This document shows positions 17,874 to 27,028 of a stretch of DNA of 64,000 nt, one piece after another; positions within the stretch are counted from its first letter, which is position 1; every line of letters begins with the position of its first letter. Location of the stretch: assembly GCF_014205295.1 (NCBI RefSeq), contig NZ_JACHNF010000001.1, positions 5,146,001 through 5,210,000 on the forward strand. The letters are read 5' to 3'. The DNA comes from Kribbella solani (GTDB lineage Bacteria > Actinomycetota > Actinomycetes > Propionibacteriales > Kribbellaceae). Both the position numbers and the translations under genes were made by a program. Below the pieces are notes generated by a model, which saw only the letters and a list, made by a program, of their open reading frames with translations, was not told the DNA's origin and made no database searches.

Positions 17874-19567
17874 CTCTTCCGGATCTTGCGGGCGAGTTTG
17901 CGGGCGACGGTCTTCGGCTTGCGGACCTGCGCGGCGTGGAAGATCACCCGGGACACGGCGTACGTCCGCGAGCCGCGGATGCGTTCGTGCGCGACGTTCA
18001 GCTTCTGCACCTGGCCGCGGAGTTCGCGGATCCGGTTCTCGCGGGTCTTCATCGCCTTGTTCCGGAAACCGAGCGTGCGCTCCAGGCCGTACACGTGGCC
18101 CTTCAGCTCGAACAGTTCCTGACGGGCTTCCTCGGCGGCGGCGAGGCTGGTCCGCAGGTCGACGAGGTCGGTGTTCGTCTCCACCGCGACGGCCAGGGCG
18201 GCGGCGAGTTCTTTGCCTCGGGCAACTTGTTCGGTGCTGGCCGGGAGGGCGTCCGGCGAGGTCGCCTGGAGATGCTCCGGCGGTTCGACCCCGGACATGC
18301 CGAGCCAGGCGGAGACCAGGTCGTCGCCGATCATCCACGGCGGCCAGGGGTGCCGGCGGTGGCGGGTGATCATCCGGTCGTGGAACCGGTACCAGGCGGC
18401 GGCAAGCAGGTCTTCCTTGGCTACTACGTCCGCGGCTACCCACGGCGAGACCCCGAAGGCGAAGGTGCCGCCGTCGACTACTACGTCGTCCCAGCGGACG
18501 AGCACGCGGGAGTCGCCTACCCACTCCCCCAACTCGGCCGCAAGCTTCCGGAAACCCGGCACGTCCTCAGCTGCGGCAAGCCGCAACAACACACTCTCAA
18601 CCGAAACCCCGGCCGACACCACCGCCGGCACCACCGAACCATCAAAAGACAGCTCTTCATCGCTTGGTTCGGCTGCTTCCTCATCCACCTCAGTGCTCGG
18701 CGCAGGAGTGGTGATGCTGGTGTCCCAGCCGGTGAGGGTTTGGGTGGCGGTCAGGGCGGAGTGGGCTGATTGGGCGTAGATGTCCTGGGTGGGGGTGGCG
18801 CCGGTGACGGCCAGCCAGGCGGTGGGGACGGCGGGGAGGAGGCCGGCGCGGGCGGCGGTGTCGAGGCCGTCGGCGGGCGGGGAGAGGAGGGGTACGGGGA
18901 CCGACTCCAGGGCGGCGCCCGCGAGTCGAGTAGGAAGCTCTCCGGGACGCGCCGCGGCGGCAACGTCGGCGCGGATGAAAGCACGCCCGCCGAAGTCCGC
19001 GTACACCTCGGCGCTCCACGGCAGCGCGGTCCTGAACTGCTCGACGGACACCGGCCGGGTCGGGTCGTCGTGCAGCGGGCGCCACTCGTCGTCGCCGTGC
19101 CGCTCGTCGGCCGGGCGGCTGTCCAGCAGGTTCAGCAGCGAGAACTCGTTCTCCAGGCCGAGGACAACGACCGCATCCGGCGCGGTCAGCGCGGACAAGG
19201 CCGCCAGCCGCTCACTCCAGTTCAGGTCGGCGCTGTCGTACCCGAGCACCCGGTCCAGCCCGTCGGTCGCGATGATCACGTCGAACGGCTCGACACTCAG
19301 CCCGTCGAGCGCGCCGGCGATCACCTGCAGACAAGGCCCGAAGTCCGCGCTCAGCCGCTGCGCGTCGGCAACCGAGCGAACCAGCATCGTCACGTCCGCC
19401 GAATGCGCGAGCACCGACTCGAGCTGCTCCGGGGCATGCGGCCCGAGCACGAGCGTACGCCGGTTGGCCGGCACCACCTCGGTCAGCAAAGCCGCCAGCG
19501 CCGGCCGCGCGGTCGTGTGATCGGTCCACGGCTGCATCTCCCCGCGGACGACCTGGACTTCAGACAC
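17870..19567 (-). CDS. Rossmann-fold/coiled-coil protein of the glycan cluster (degenerate methyltransferase-like)
   Basis: 565 residues from a GTG that overlaps the upstream stop by 8 bases. The first 200 residues look like a class I methyltransferase fold (RRTLVLGPHAPEQL, FDVIIATDGLDRVLG, DAVVVLGLENEFSLLN) but lack the glycine-rich SAM loop. An acidic linker (EVDEEAAEPSDEELSF, about 293-308) splits the protein. The end is a charged coiled coil with basic tail (ARKLARKIRKR). It is paralogous to the protein at 29175-30662, which lacks most of the linker and coiled coil. It may be a scaffold or pseudo-methyltransferase for the transferases; function unproven. Confidence 0.65.
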   Translation of the reverse strand: MSEVQVVRGEMQPWTDHTTARPALAALLTEVVPANRRTLVLGPHAPEQLESVLAHSADVTMLVRSVADAQRLSADFGPCLQVIAGALDGLSVEPFDVIIATDGLDRVLGYDSADLNWSERLAALSALTAPDAVVVLGLENEFSLLNLLDSRPADERHGDDEWRPLHDDPTRPVSVEQFRTALPWSAEVYADFGGRAFIRADVAAAARPGELPTRLAGAALESVPVPLLSPPADGLDTAARAGLLPAVPTAWLAVTGATPTQDIYAQSAHSALTATQTLTGWDTSITTPAPSTEVDEEAAEPSDEELSFDGSVVPAVVSAGVSVESVLLRLAAAEDVPGFRKLAAELGEWVGDSRVLVRWDDVVVDGGTFAFGVSPWVAADVVAKEDLLAAAWYRFHDRMITRHRRHPWPPWMIGDDLVSAWLGMSGVEPPEHLQATSPDALPASTEQVARGKELAAALAVAVETNTDLVDLRTSLAAAEEARQELFELKGHVYGLERTLGFRNKAMKTRENRIRELRGQVQKLNVAHERIRGSRTYAVSRVIFHAAQVRKPKTVARKLARKIRKR

Positions 19568-20405
19568 GCTCTCTCCAATCGAACAGGCTTCGCAGTTCTG
19601 CCGGTGGCATCATCCACGGCCTGCCCAGCTCCAGGTCAGTGGTGGCGCGGGCGGCCTCCAGGTCGACGGTTTTGCCGAGCATCTCCGGCCACAGCCGCTC
19701 GATCCGGCTCTGCCCGCCGAACAGCGGGTTCTCGCCGTCCATCTCCATCGGGTCGCCGTACACCGCGGGCTCGCACCCGGCCGCGACACCGTAGAAGATC
19801 GCGGTCGACAACCGGTTGGCCGCGACCCGCTTGTGCTTGCGCAGCTCGGCCAGTTGCTTGAACAAGAACCGCCGCTCGGTTCCCTCGTACGAGAATCCGC
19901 GTTTGCCGAACGACACCACCCGGAACCCGGCGTCCTCGTAGAACCCACGGACCTCGGGGCGGTCGTACTCCGTGTAGTACAGGCTGAACGTGACCGGGCC
20001 CGGCTCGGTTTCGCGGATCTCGTCGATCAGCCGCTGGTGGTCGCCATGGATCTTGCCGCCCTCCCAGCCGTGGAACAGGAACCACAGCGTGCCTTCACGC
20101 TCGACCGGCGGCTCCTCGGAGTCGGGGTCGGGCTCCGGCTCTGGCTCCAGCTCGGTCAGATACAGGAACGGCGCGCCGATGCTGTGGTAGTTCCGTCGGC
20201 CGAGCGAGTGCCCGCGGCGCTTCGGCGCGTCGCTCCAGGTGAACCGCCAGGCGCCGTCGTAGAACTCGTGCACCGGGTTCCAGCCGCAGCCGATGTTCCA
20301 GCCGTGCTGCAGATACCCGCGCAGCCGTGGCGGGTGGTCGAAGTCGAATCCGGCGTACCGCGACAGGATGTGCGTCTGGCCGTAGTAGTGGTTGTGGTGA
20401 TGCAT
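19560..20405 (-). CDS. Unassigned cluster protein, possible GT-B-like transferase (paralogue A)
   Basis: 281 residues from the ATG at 20405, which shares one base with the upstream GT2 stop; a longer in-frame start at 20510 would lie inside that gene. Blocks shared with the copy at 30662: MHHHNHYYG, GYLQHGWNI, FHGWEGG, GPVTFSLYYTEYD, DAGFRV, ELRKHKRVAANRLS, and VYGDPMEMDG. The NRLS...YG...YGDP series resembles donor-binding regions of GT-B transferases, but I cannot name a family. A Glu/Pro-rich loop (EPEPEPDPDSEEPP, about 87-100) is absent from the paralogue. Gene context makes it a candidate transferase, perhaps for pseudaminic acid. Confidence 0.6.
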   Translation of the reverse strand: MHHHNHYYGQTHILSRYAGFDFDHPPRLRGYLQHGWNIGCGWNPVHEFYDGAWRFTWSDAPKRRGHSLGRRNYHSIGAPFLYLTELEPEPEPDPDSEEPPVEREGTLWFLFHGWEGGKIHGDHQRLIDEIRETEPGPVTFSLYYTEYDRPEVRGFYEDAGFRVVSFGKRGFSYEGTERRFLFKQLAELRKHKRVAANRLSTAIFYGVAAGCEPAVYGDPMEMDGENPLFGGQSRIERLWPEMLGKTVDLEAARATTDLELGRPWMMPPAELRSLFDWRERV

Positions 20406-22687
20406 CAGCGCACCTCGACGTGCAGAGTGCCGGCATGTGGTCGTACGGCGAGCGCGTGCGCCCCGTGCGTGATCGCCAACGGCAACCGGCTGCACAGGAA
20501 CGGCTCGCACTGAACGGCGTGCGCCTCACCATCAGGGGAGGTCGCGAAGAGAATCCAGTCGGCCAGTCCGGCCAACGGGTCGACAGACTGCTTCACCGCG
20601 GTAACCGGGATCAGTGCGTCCACGTCCACCTCGGCAGACCATCCGTCCGCGGACCCGGTCCGGCGGCACGGTACGTCGAGGTGGTCGTCGGACTCGGCCA
20701 AGTACCGCCGCCAGCTGAAGGTGACGTCACGGCCGTCCGTACCGCGCACGACCAGCTGGTTGTCACTAGTACTGGCGTACGTGGCCGTGGTCCGGATCGG
20801 TGACTCGTGCAGGTTCACGTACCCACCGGTAGACCGGGTCAGCGTCACCACGCGGCCGTTGACAGTCCGGGAGACCGCGGTGTCGCCGGCAGTCCACAGC
20901 AGCACCCGCGGTACCTGCTCGAGTCCGCGCATCCGGAAGACCCGAGTGGTCCGCTGCCCGAACGGATCGTCCGGGTTGGCCGCGTCCAGGATGTGCTGGA
21001 TCGGCAGCCGCGCGGTGAAGTCGCGTCCGTCGAGCTCCAGCGGGATCTCCTCGTCGCCGCCGACAATCGGCCGACTGAGTACGAGCGACGGTTCGTCGAA
21101 TGACGCGTGACCGCGCAGCACCAGCTCGTCGGCGGTCTGCTCGACAGAAGTCAGCCGGCACGGGTCGGTCAGTCGCCGCAGCGAGAACCACCCTGCCTTG
21201 CCTGGACCAGGCTGAATCCAGCTGGTCTCATCGAGCCACGCACCAGGCGGCCAACCAGGGCTGCCTGGTCCTTGTCCGCCGAGCATGCCCTTCCGCTCGC
21301 GGCGACCGGACCGCATCTGTACGGCGAAGTGCGCCGGCGCACCAGTGCACTTCGCGAGCAGCTCCCGGTTCACCACTACCTCGAACCCGACCAGCGTGGT
21401 CTCCCCGTGCAGGTCCAGCGTCTCGTACCGGCGTACTGGCAACGGGTACGAGAGGTCGCCGACCTCCAGCGCGATCTCCACGTTCGAGGAGCGCTTTGTG
21501 GCCAGGTGGCGGATCTCGGCAGTGCCCTTGACCGACAGACCGCCGTCGACCCACGCCACCGCCCGCACGCTGGTCGCCAGCGTCAGGTCCTGTTCACGCA
21601 GCCGGTACAGCGAGTCGGGTACGACGGACTCGCCGCGCCCCGGGTAGTTGTAGTCGAGCTGTCGTGACCGGCGCGGCCGGGACACCGCGCGGGCGCCCCC
21701 GCGCAGACCGCCGGAGTTGCGGAACACCGCCAGTCGCCTGAGTAGGTCGACGTCACCGGACCGCAGTGCGGCGTGCTGAATCCGGTCGTAGCGGTGTGTC
21801 TTGGCCAGGACCTCTTCGTCGAGCCGATCGAGCAGCTCACGCGACAGATCGACCAGGTTCTGCTCCTGGTCCGCCGGAACAGTCCCGAACGCGGACATCA
21901 GCGTGAGTACGTCGATCTGCGCCAGGTGCGCGTGTACGCGCCGGCGCACCACCGGTACGGAGTCCTCGACCAGGTCGATCACCATGCCGGCCGACGTGAC
22001 CCGGTCACGGATGTTGCCGAGCTGGAACTTCTGCTGGGTGATCGACTCGCCGGACTCGCGCTCGCGCCAGTAGTACACGGCCTGCGTGATCGTGTCGACG
22101 GTCACCGCGTCCAGGTGCGCCTTCAGCGCGACCGGGTAGTCCTCGTACCGGATCGGCGGGAACGTGTAGCCGTACTCGGTCCAGAACGAGCGCCGGTACA
22201 CCTTGTTCCAGAGCATCCGGTCGAGTACCAGATCCGGAAACTCGGTCACGTGCGTGGCATGCCGTACCCGGGCGAACGGTTGCTTGTGCAGCCAGGACGG
22301 GCGTACGCCGAAGCTGTTGTTGAACCGGCGGGCGTTGCCACCGGCGAAATCGGAGCCGGTCCGGTCCAGCGTCCGGACCAGGGCGGCGAAGCCGTACCGG
22401 GAGACCAGGTCGTCGCCGTCGACGAACGCCAGGTACTCGCCCTGCGCCTCCTGGATGCCACGGTCGCGGGCCGGGCCGGGGCCGGCGTTGTCCTGCTGGA
22501 TCAACCGGAACCGCGGGTCGGTGTCACAGAACGCCTTGGCCACGACGGCACTGTCGTCCGGAGACCCGTCATCGACCAGGATCGCCTCGAAGTCGGTCCA
22601 GGACTGCCGGGCGATCGATTCCAGGCAGTCGCCCAGGTACTCGCCGACGCCGTAGAAGGGCACCACCACGCTCAACCGCGGCGTCAC
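20405..22687 (-). CDS. Family 2 glycosyltransferase with large C-terminal beta-rich region (second copy)
   Basis: 760 residues from GTG, preceded by AGGAGAGGGG. Same architecture as the GT2 at 15726-17873: SVVVPFYGVGEYLGDCLESI, VDDGSPDDS, YEDYPV, and the C-terminal SPGWPPGAWLDETSWIQ and STGGYVNLHESPI. Its metal site reads VDGDD instead of VDSDD. It carries an extra basic stretch (GGARAVSRPRRSRQLDY, about residue 330) absent from the other copy. The two probably arose by duplication and may add different residues or act on alternate sugars of a repeat unit. Confidence 0.85.
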   Translation of the reverse strand: MTPRLSVVVPFYGVGEYLGDCLESIARQSWTDFEAILVDDGSPDDSAVVAKAFCDTDPRFRLIQQDNAGPGPARDRGIQEAQGEYLAFVDGDDLVSRYGFAALVRTLDRTGSDFAGGNARRFNNSFGVRPSWLHKQPFARVRHATHVTEFPDLVLDRMLWNKVYRRSFWTEYGYTFPPIRYEDYPVALKAHLDAVTVDTITQAVYYWRERESGESITQQKFQLGNIRDRVTSAGMVIDLVEDSVPVVRRRVHAHLAQIDVLTLMSAFGTVPADQEQNLVDLSRELLDRLDEEVLAKTHRYDRIQHAALRSGDVDLLRRLAVFRNSGGLRGGARAVSRPRRSRQLDYNYPGRGESVVPDSLYRLREQDLTLATSVRAVAWVDGGLSVKGTAEIRHLATKRSSNVEIALEVGDLSYPLPVRRYETLDLHGETTLVGFEVVVNRELLAKCTGAPAHFAVQMRSGRRERKGMLGGQGPGSPGWPPGAWLDETSWIQPGPGKAGWFSLRRLTDPCRLTSVEQTADELVLRGHASFDEPSLVLSRPIVGGDEEIPLELDGRDFTARLPIQHILDAANPDDPFGQRTTRVFRMRGLEQVPRVLLWTAGDTAVSRTVNGRVVTLTRSTGGYVNLHESPIRTTATYASTSDNQLVVRGTDGRDVTFSWRRYLAESDDHLDVPCRRTGSADGWSAEVDVDALIPVTAVKQSVDPLAGLADWILFATSPDGEAHAVQCEPFLCSRLPLAITHGAHALAVRPHAGTLHVEVR

Positions 22688-22738
22688 TTCGGTGTCCCCT
22701 CTCCTGCGGTCAGTGGTGCGTGGGCCCCCAGCTCACTC

Positions 22739-23491
22739 CTACGTAGCCGCAACGAGATGCACCGTCAGTAGGTTATGCACTGGCTCGAAGCCGTACCGAG
22801 CCCAGATGCGTTGGATACCAGTCTGATGGGCTTGGGCCGTTACCACCAGCCTTCGGGTGCTACAAGTGTCCTCGACAGCTGCCAGCAGGTGACCGTACCG
22901 CCCGCGGCCCTGCTCGGCCGGTGCGACCCCGGCGAGCTGGATCTCGGTCCAGGAGCGCTGCTCGTCCAGCGCCGCCAGCGCGAGCACCCGACGGTCCGGA
23001 CCGCGTAGCACGACCGCACCGACCTCGGCGATCCGTCGCCGCGCCCACTCCTGCTGCCCGGCCAGTGCGCGCGCCCGGTCGAAGACGGGGTTGGAGCAGT
23101 AGTGGTTGCCGGAGTCACCGAAGACGTCCGCGACCAGGTCATCCACCAGCTCGTCGTCGGCTTCCCGCTCGACCTGGGTGGTGAAACCGGCCAGTGGCGC
23201 CGGCCGTCGGCCCTTGCCGGCCGGCAGCGACCAGCAGACGACGGTGTCGGCCAGCAGCGCCGTGCGCGGGCCGCTGGCCAGCGCGGCGAACCAGGTGTTC
23301 TCGCGGGCCGGGTAGCGGAGCACGATCACGTCAGCGGTGGATCGCTCGACCGCGGCCAGTACTTCGGCCAGCGGCGTACCGGCGGAGGCCGACACGGACA
23401 TCCGGTCGATCGAGACCCCGAACCGCTTCGCTGCGTCCACCGACGGCCGTACGGTGAGCTCACCGGCCTCGAGCGCGTCGTACCAACTCAT
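22739..23491 (-). CDS. Two-domain GNAT acetyltransferase (WecD-like layout)
   Basis: 250 residues. The first 100 form an alpha/beta domain without GNAT motifs; the C-terminal half is a GNAT with GVAPAEQGRGRYGHLL as the acetyl-CoA loop (about residues 195-210) and a closing WARYGFEPVHNLLTVHL. Two-part enzymes of this type include WecD/RffC, which acetylates a dTDP-amino sugar. It heads the minus-strand operon that continues into the GT2 gene 51 bases downstream, so it may add the second N-acyl group or modify another cluster sugar (inference). Confidence 0.75.
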   Translation of the reverse strand: MSWYDALEAGELTVRPSVDAAKRFGVSIDRMSVSASAGTPLAEVLAAVERSTADVIVLRYPARENTWFAALASGPRTALLADTVVCWSLPAGKGRRPAPLAGFTTQVEREADDELVDDLVADVFGDSGNHYCSNPVFDRARALAGQQEWARRRIAEVGAVVLRGPDRRVLALAALDEQRSWTEIQLAGVAPAEQGRGRYGHLLAAVEDTCSTRRLVVTAQAHQTGIQRIWARYGFEPVHNLLTVHLVAAT

Positions 23492-23609
23492 AGATCGCCG
23501 AGCTTAAGGCATCGGACGCCCACTGTGTGACGACGTCAACCCTTACCAACAGTGGTCGTCCAGCCACTCAACAGACACCTTCCCCGCCCCACCACCCCGG
23601 TCTTCACAT

Positions 23610-23615
23610 TACTGT
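23610..23615 (+). promoter_or_regulatory. -10 hexamer TACTGT for a leaderless start
   Basis: TACTGT ends 6 bases before the ATG at 23622, without a ribosome site. Same arrangement as at 8654, the promoter of the paralogous membrane protein. Confidence 0.5.
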
Positions 23616-23621
23616 TACGAC

Positions 23622-25850
23622 ATGCGCGCGAAAGCGAGGCGGCGGGGGCCGCGGACCGCGGGGCCTTCCCTTTCCGGGCTGGTCGCCGGGCTGACGGTGC
23701 TGGTGCTGGCGATTGTCCTGCTCGCGCTGCACGCGTCGTTCTTCGAGCTGGTCCGGTTCGTGCTGTTCACCGGCGTGGCGGTCGCCGCACCGGGCGTTGC
23801 GCTGTGGCGGCTGGTCGGTGGCTACGGGCGGAATCTGGTGGAGGACCTGTCCGCCGGGTTCGCTGTCGGTACGGCGGCCCAGGTGCTGGTGTACCTGGCC
23901 AGTGCGTCGATCGGCCTGCAGGCGTGGTCCTGGGCGTGGGCGCCGGTCGTACTGGTCATAGCTTTCGTGGACAGCGACGCCCGGGCGCGCGTACTGCGCC
24001 GGGTAGAGCAGCCGCTGCGACCACTGCAGGCGTGGCTGCTCGCCGCGTCAACCGCGGTCGTGCTGCTGATCGTGTACCGGCGTGGTCCGGGGCAGTTCTT
24101 GCCTGCGTACACCGATCCGCTCCGCGCGTACCCCGATCTGGCGTTTCAGCAGGCGCTGGCGGCCAGTGCGAAGTACGACGTCCCGATCTCGACGCTGTGG
24201 CTCGGTGGCGAGCCGATGAAGTACCACACGTTCTTCCACCAGGCCACGGCGGCGACACAGTGGGGTACGCGAATCGACCTGACCGATCTGATCCACGCAC
24301 TGAGCTGGCTGCCGTTGTTCCTGGCCGGGTGCGGCCTGGTGTACGCACTGACCACGCGACTCGTACCAGCTGGTCAGTCGGGTGCTACCTGGGCCGGACC
24401 GCTCGCTGTGTTCATCGCCGGTCTCGGTGGTGCCGTCCAACCGCTGGCCGCCACTGGACTGGGCGGTATCTCCACCGCAGTGGCCGCGTACTTGAGCCCG
24501 ACGCAGAACCTCGGCGTACTGATCGTGCTGGCGCTGTGCATCGTGGCGATCGACCTACTGCGAGCCAACGGCAAGCCCCGCAGCCGTTGGGTACTGCTGG
24601 TGCTGCTCGCACTTGTAGCCGCCGGGGCGAAGTCGACGATCCTGCCGGTGGTCGGGATCGGGTTCGCCTTCGCGTTCCTGCAGCTCGGACTGGTACGGCG
24701 GAGTACGCGGCCGGCGTTCTTCGGTGGGCTGCTGTCACTGGCGGTGTTCGTGGCCGCGCTGATCACGATCTTCGGCGGCAGCACCTGGGGTACGGAGATC
24801 AAGCCCTTCGAGACGTTCGTCCAACTGTCGCCGTACTCACTGCTCGTGTCGAATCCACACGCACAGTTGCTGTCTGGTGCTACGACCCTGCTGAGCTGGG
24901 CATTAGCGGCGTCCGGACTGTTCTTCCTCGGCCGACGGTGGCGGGACACCGGTGCGGTCTTCCTGGCCGGCGTAGCCGTCGCAGGGCTGTTGGGTACGTT
25001 GCTGACCACGCAGTCCGGTGTGAGCCAGCTCTACTTCCTGCGGACCGCCTTCCCAGTCATCGCAGTACTGGCCTCTGCTGGACTGGCGAACCTGGTCGGC
25101 CGGCTGGGTGATCGCCGTGCGGTGGTGCTGGTCGGTGCGGCTGGGCTACTCGGTCTGGTCGCGTTCGCTGTCGCCCGGGCGCAGTCTGCCGACCTGCAGG
25201 GCATCAAAGGGCCCTGGCTGTGGACACTGGCTGCTGTGGCCGTCGTAGCGGTGTTGGTGGCCGTGGCCTGGAAGGTAGTGCGGCGGCCTGGCAACTTCCT
25301 GGTGGCACTGGGCAGTGCCGCGGTGGCTGCCTGCATGATCGGCGCGACGCTGGTGCCACTACAGGCGTTCGGGTCGGACAAGGAGTCCAACCTGGTCTTC
25401 GCGCACCCGTTCCGTGGCGGTGCGACCGCAGCCGAGGCCGGTGCGGCGCAGTGGCTGCGGCGGAACAGCAAGCCGGGTGAGCTGGTCGCTACCAACGCGC
25501 ACTGCATCATCCAGCGCGACGGAGTCTGCGACAGCCGGCACTTCTGGCTCGCTGCGCTGTCGGAGCGACCAGTACTGATCGAAGGCTGGTCGTACTCCAA
25601 CCAGGCCAACCGGATCGCACTCACCTCCGGTGGAAACCCGAGCCTGATCCCGTACTGGGACCGTGCGCGGCTGGCCGCGAACGACGCCGCCTTCAAGGCG
25701 CCATCGCCGAACGCCATCCAGCGACTGCGTGACGCCGGAGTGCGCTGGCTGTACGCCGACAACCGGGCCGGCGAAGTCTCACCCGCACTGCGGAACTACG
25801 TCCGCATCCGGCACGCCACGCTGGACGCGACGATCTACGAGATCAGATGA
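23622..25850 (+). CDS. Large polytopic membrane protein (paralogue of the one at 8666), GT-C-like
   Basis: 742 residues with about 12-14 hydrophobic helices up to residue 570 and a C-terminal soluble domain of about 150 residues. That domain shares with the 8666 protein the blocks AAQWLRRNSKPGELVATNAHC, ERPVLIEGWSYSNQA and GVRWLYADNRAGE, but it ends in EIR without the Pro/Thr tail. The charged loop YRRGPGQFLPAYTDPLRAYP after the first helices and KYDVPIS sit where GT-C enzymes bind lipid-linked sugar. Likely task: assembly or transfer of the surface glycan at the outer membrane face (inference). Stop overlaps pseG by 8 bases. Confidence 0.75.
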   Translation: MRAKARRRGPRTAGPSLSGLVAGLTVLVLAIVLLALHASFFELVRFVLFTGVAVAAPGVALWRLVGGYGRNLVEDLSAGFAVGTAAQVLVYLASASIGLQAWSWAWAPVVLVIAFVDSDARARVLRRVEQPLRPLQAWLLAASTAVVLLIVYRRGPGQFLPAYTDPLRAYPDLAFQQALAASAKYDVPISTLWLGGEPMKYHTFFHQATAATQWGTRIDLTDLIHALSWLPLFLAGCGLVYALTTRLVPAGQSGATWAGPLAVFIAGLGGAVQPLAATGLGGISTAVAAYLSPTQNLGVLIVLALCIVAIDLLRANGKPRSRWVLLVLLALVAAGAKSTILPVVGIGFAFAFLQLGLVRRSTRPAFFGGLLSLAVFVAALITIFGGSTWGTEIKPFETFVQLSPYSLLVSNPHAQLLSGATTLLSWALAASGLFFLGRRWRDTGAVFLAGVAVAGLLGTLLTTQSGVSQLYFLRTAFPVIAVLASAGLANLVGRLGDRRAVVLVGAAGLLGLVAFAVARAQSADLQGIKGPWLWTLAAVAVVAVLVAVAWKVVRRPGNFLVALGSAAVAACMIGATLVPLQAFGSDKESNLVFAHPFRGGATAAEAGAAQWLRRNSKPGELVATNAHCIIQRDGVCDSRHFWLAALSERPVLIEGWSYSNQANRIALTSGGNPSLIPYWDRARLAANDAAFKAPSPNAIQRLRDAGVRWLYADNRAGEVSPALRNYVRIRHATLDATIYEIR

Positions 25851-26865
25851 GCCCCAGGAGCGCGTCCGCGACCCGCTCCCGGCCCTTGCCGTCGACCAAC
25901 TCCCAACCGGCGCGTGCCAGCCGTTCACGCTCCACGGAGTCAGTGAGCAGTCGTTTGAGTACTGGAACCGCCGACGCCGGGTCTGCCTCGAGTGCACTGA
26001 GTAGACCGAGTCCTGCTGCCGCACAAGTACCGATAGCGCGCTCGTACCCCATCGCCTGGTTGTCGACCACGCAGACCAGCCCGGCAGTTGCCCCGAGGCA
26101 GAGCAGCTCCCACGTCGACGTACCGGAGGCACTGATGGTCAGGTCGGCCTTGCGGACCCTGGCAGCCAGCTGATCCGTCGGCCCGATGACTTCGAGGTGC
26201 TGGTGAGCCTGTGGAGTCACTGCGGCGACCTGTGCGGCCAGCGAAGGGTTCGGCGCGACCACGGTTGCCTGAAAGGGCAGACCTGTGGCCACCAGTGCAC
26301 GAGCGACCTGCGGCCCGGCGCCGAACGCATCCGTGCCGCCGAAGAACGCGAAGACGTCCGGTACGCCGCTGGGCCGGGCTACCGGCGGTTCGGCCGGGCG
26401 GTGCCCGAGGATCTCGTCGCGGATCATCACGTACGGCAGACCGGCCAGCCGGATCGAGTTGGGCGGCAGCGCCGGCTGGTCGAGCTCGGCAGCAAGGTTC
26501 TGGTCGATCAGCACGTCCGCCTCGGCACCACGGAAGTCACCGTCGACGATCGCCAGCGTGGGCAGCCCACTCGCGCGGACGGCCGAGTAGACGGCGGCGT
26601 CCAGGTCGTACGAGTCGAAGACGACGGCGTCGAGACCGAGCTTTCCGAAGAGCCCGAGGTGGGCGTCGGGGGTCCACACCGCCGGCTGCACCGCGAATCC
26701 GCGGGCCGCGATCTGGTCAGCGGCCCACGGGACGGTATCGGCGTCGCAGACGAAGACCAGCTCGGCGTCGCGGCGCTTCACCTCCTCGGCCAGCGCCAGG
26801 CAGCGCATCACGTGCCCGATGCCGCGGGCCGGCCCCACATCACATCGCACCCCGACACGCTTCAC
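25843..26865 (-). CDS. pseG: PseG-type UDP-sugar hydrolase
   Basis: I place the start at GTG 26865 (340 residues, VKRVGVRCDVGPARGIGHVM); the frame stays open farther upstream but would overlap pseB. The N-terminal G-x-GHxMR loop binds the UDP-sugar and provides the catalytic His. The second half has FAFFGGTDAFG and SASGTSTWELLCLGA, matching the GT-B-like UDP-binding lobe of PseG. The enzyme removes UDP from UDP-2,4-diacetamido-2,4,6-trideoxy-beta-L-altrose before PseI acts. It stands alone on the minus strand, divergent from pseB. Confidence 0.85.
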   Translation of the reverse strand: MKRVGVRCDVGPARGIGHVMRCLALAEEVKRRDAELVFVCDADTVPWAADQIAARGFAVQPAVWTPDAHLGLFGKLGLDAVVFDSYDLDAAVYSAVRASGLPTLAIVDGDFRGAEADVLIDQNLAAELDQPALPPNSIRLAGLPYVMIRDEILGHRPAEPPVARPSGVPDVFAFFGGTDAFGAGPQVARALVATGLPFQATVVAPNPSLAAQVAAVTPQAHQHLEVIGPTDQLAARVRKADLTISASGTSTWELLCLGATAGLVCVVDNQAMGYERAIGTCAAAGLGLLSALEADPASAVPVLKRLLTDSVERERLARAGWELVDGKGRERVADALLGLI

Positions 26866-27028
26866 GCCCCAGACCGTATCGGCTGCGGAGCCGACGACCG
26901 GGTTCAGGTGAGAATCCGCACTGTCTGAGACGGGGATTGAGAGGGTAGTCGCCGGGGCAGCTATTGTTTCGAGGTCCGCACCCCTGGTGCGCGGTCCGAA
27001 ACAGTCCGTCAGAAGGGGTCCTGCTCGC
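26866..27028. promoter_or_regulatory. Divergent promoter region of pseG and pseB
   Basis: These 163 bases must hold promoters for both genes. A hairpin with GCACC/GGTGC arms and a 3-base loop lies about 45 bases upstream of the pseB start. No clear -35/-10 pair could be fixed. AAGGGG about 12 bases before GTG 27029 is the only ribosome-site candidate for pseB. Confidence 0.35.

Noticed and set aside
17874..18524. N-terminal extension of the GT2 at 15726-17873
   Set aside because: The extension is an Arg/Pro-rich shadow of the Rossmann/coiled-coil gene; the ATGA overlap gives the natural start.
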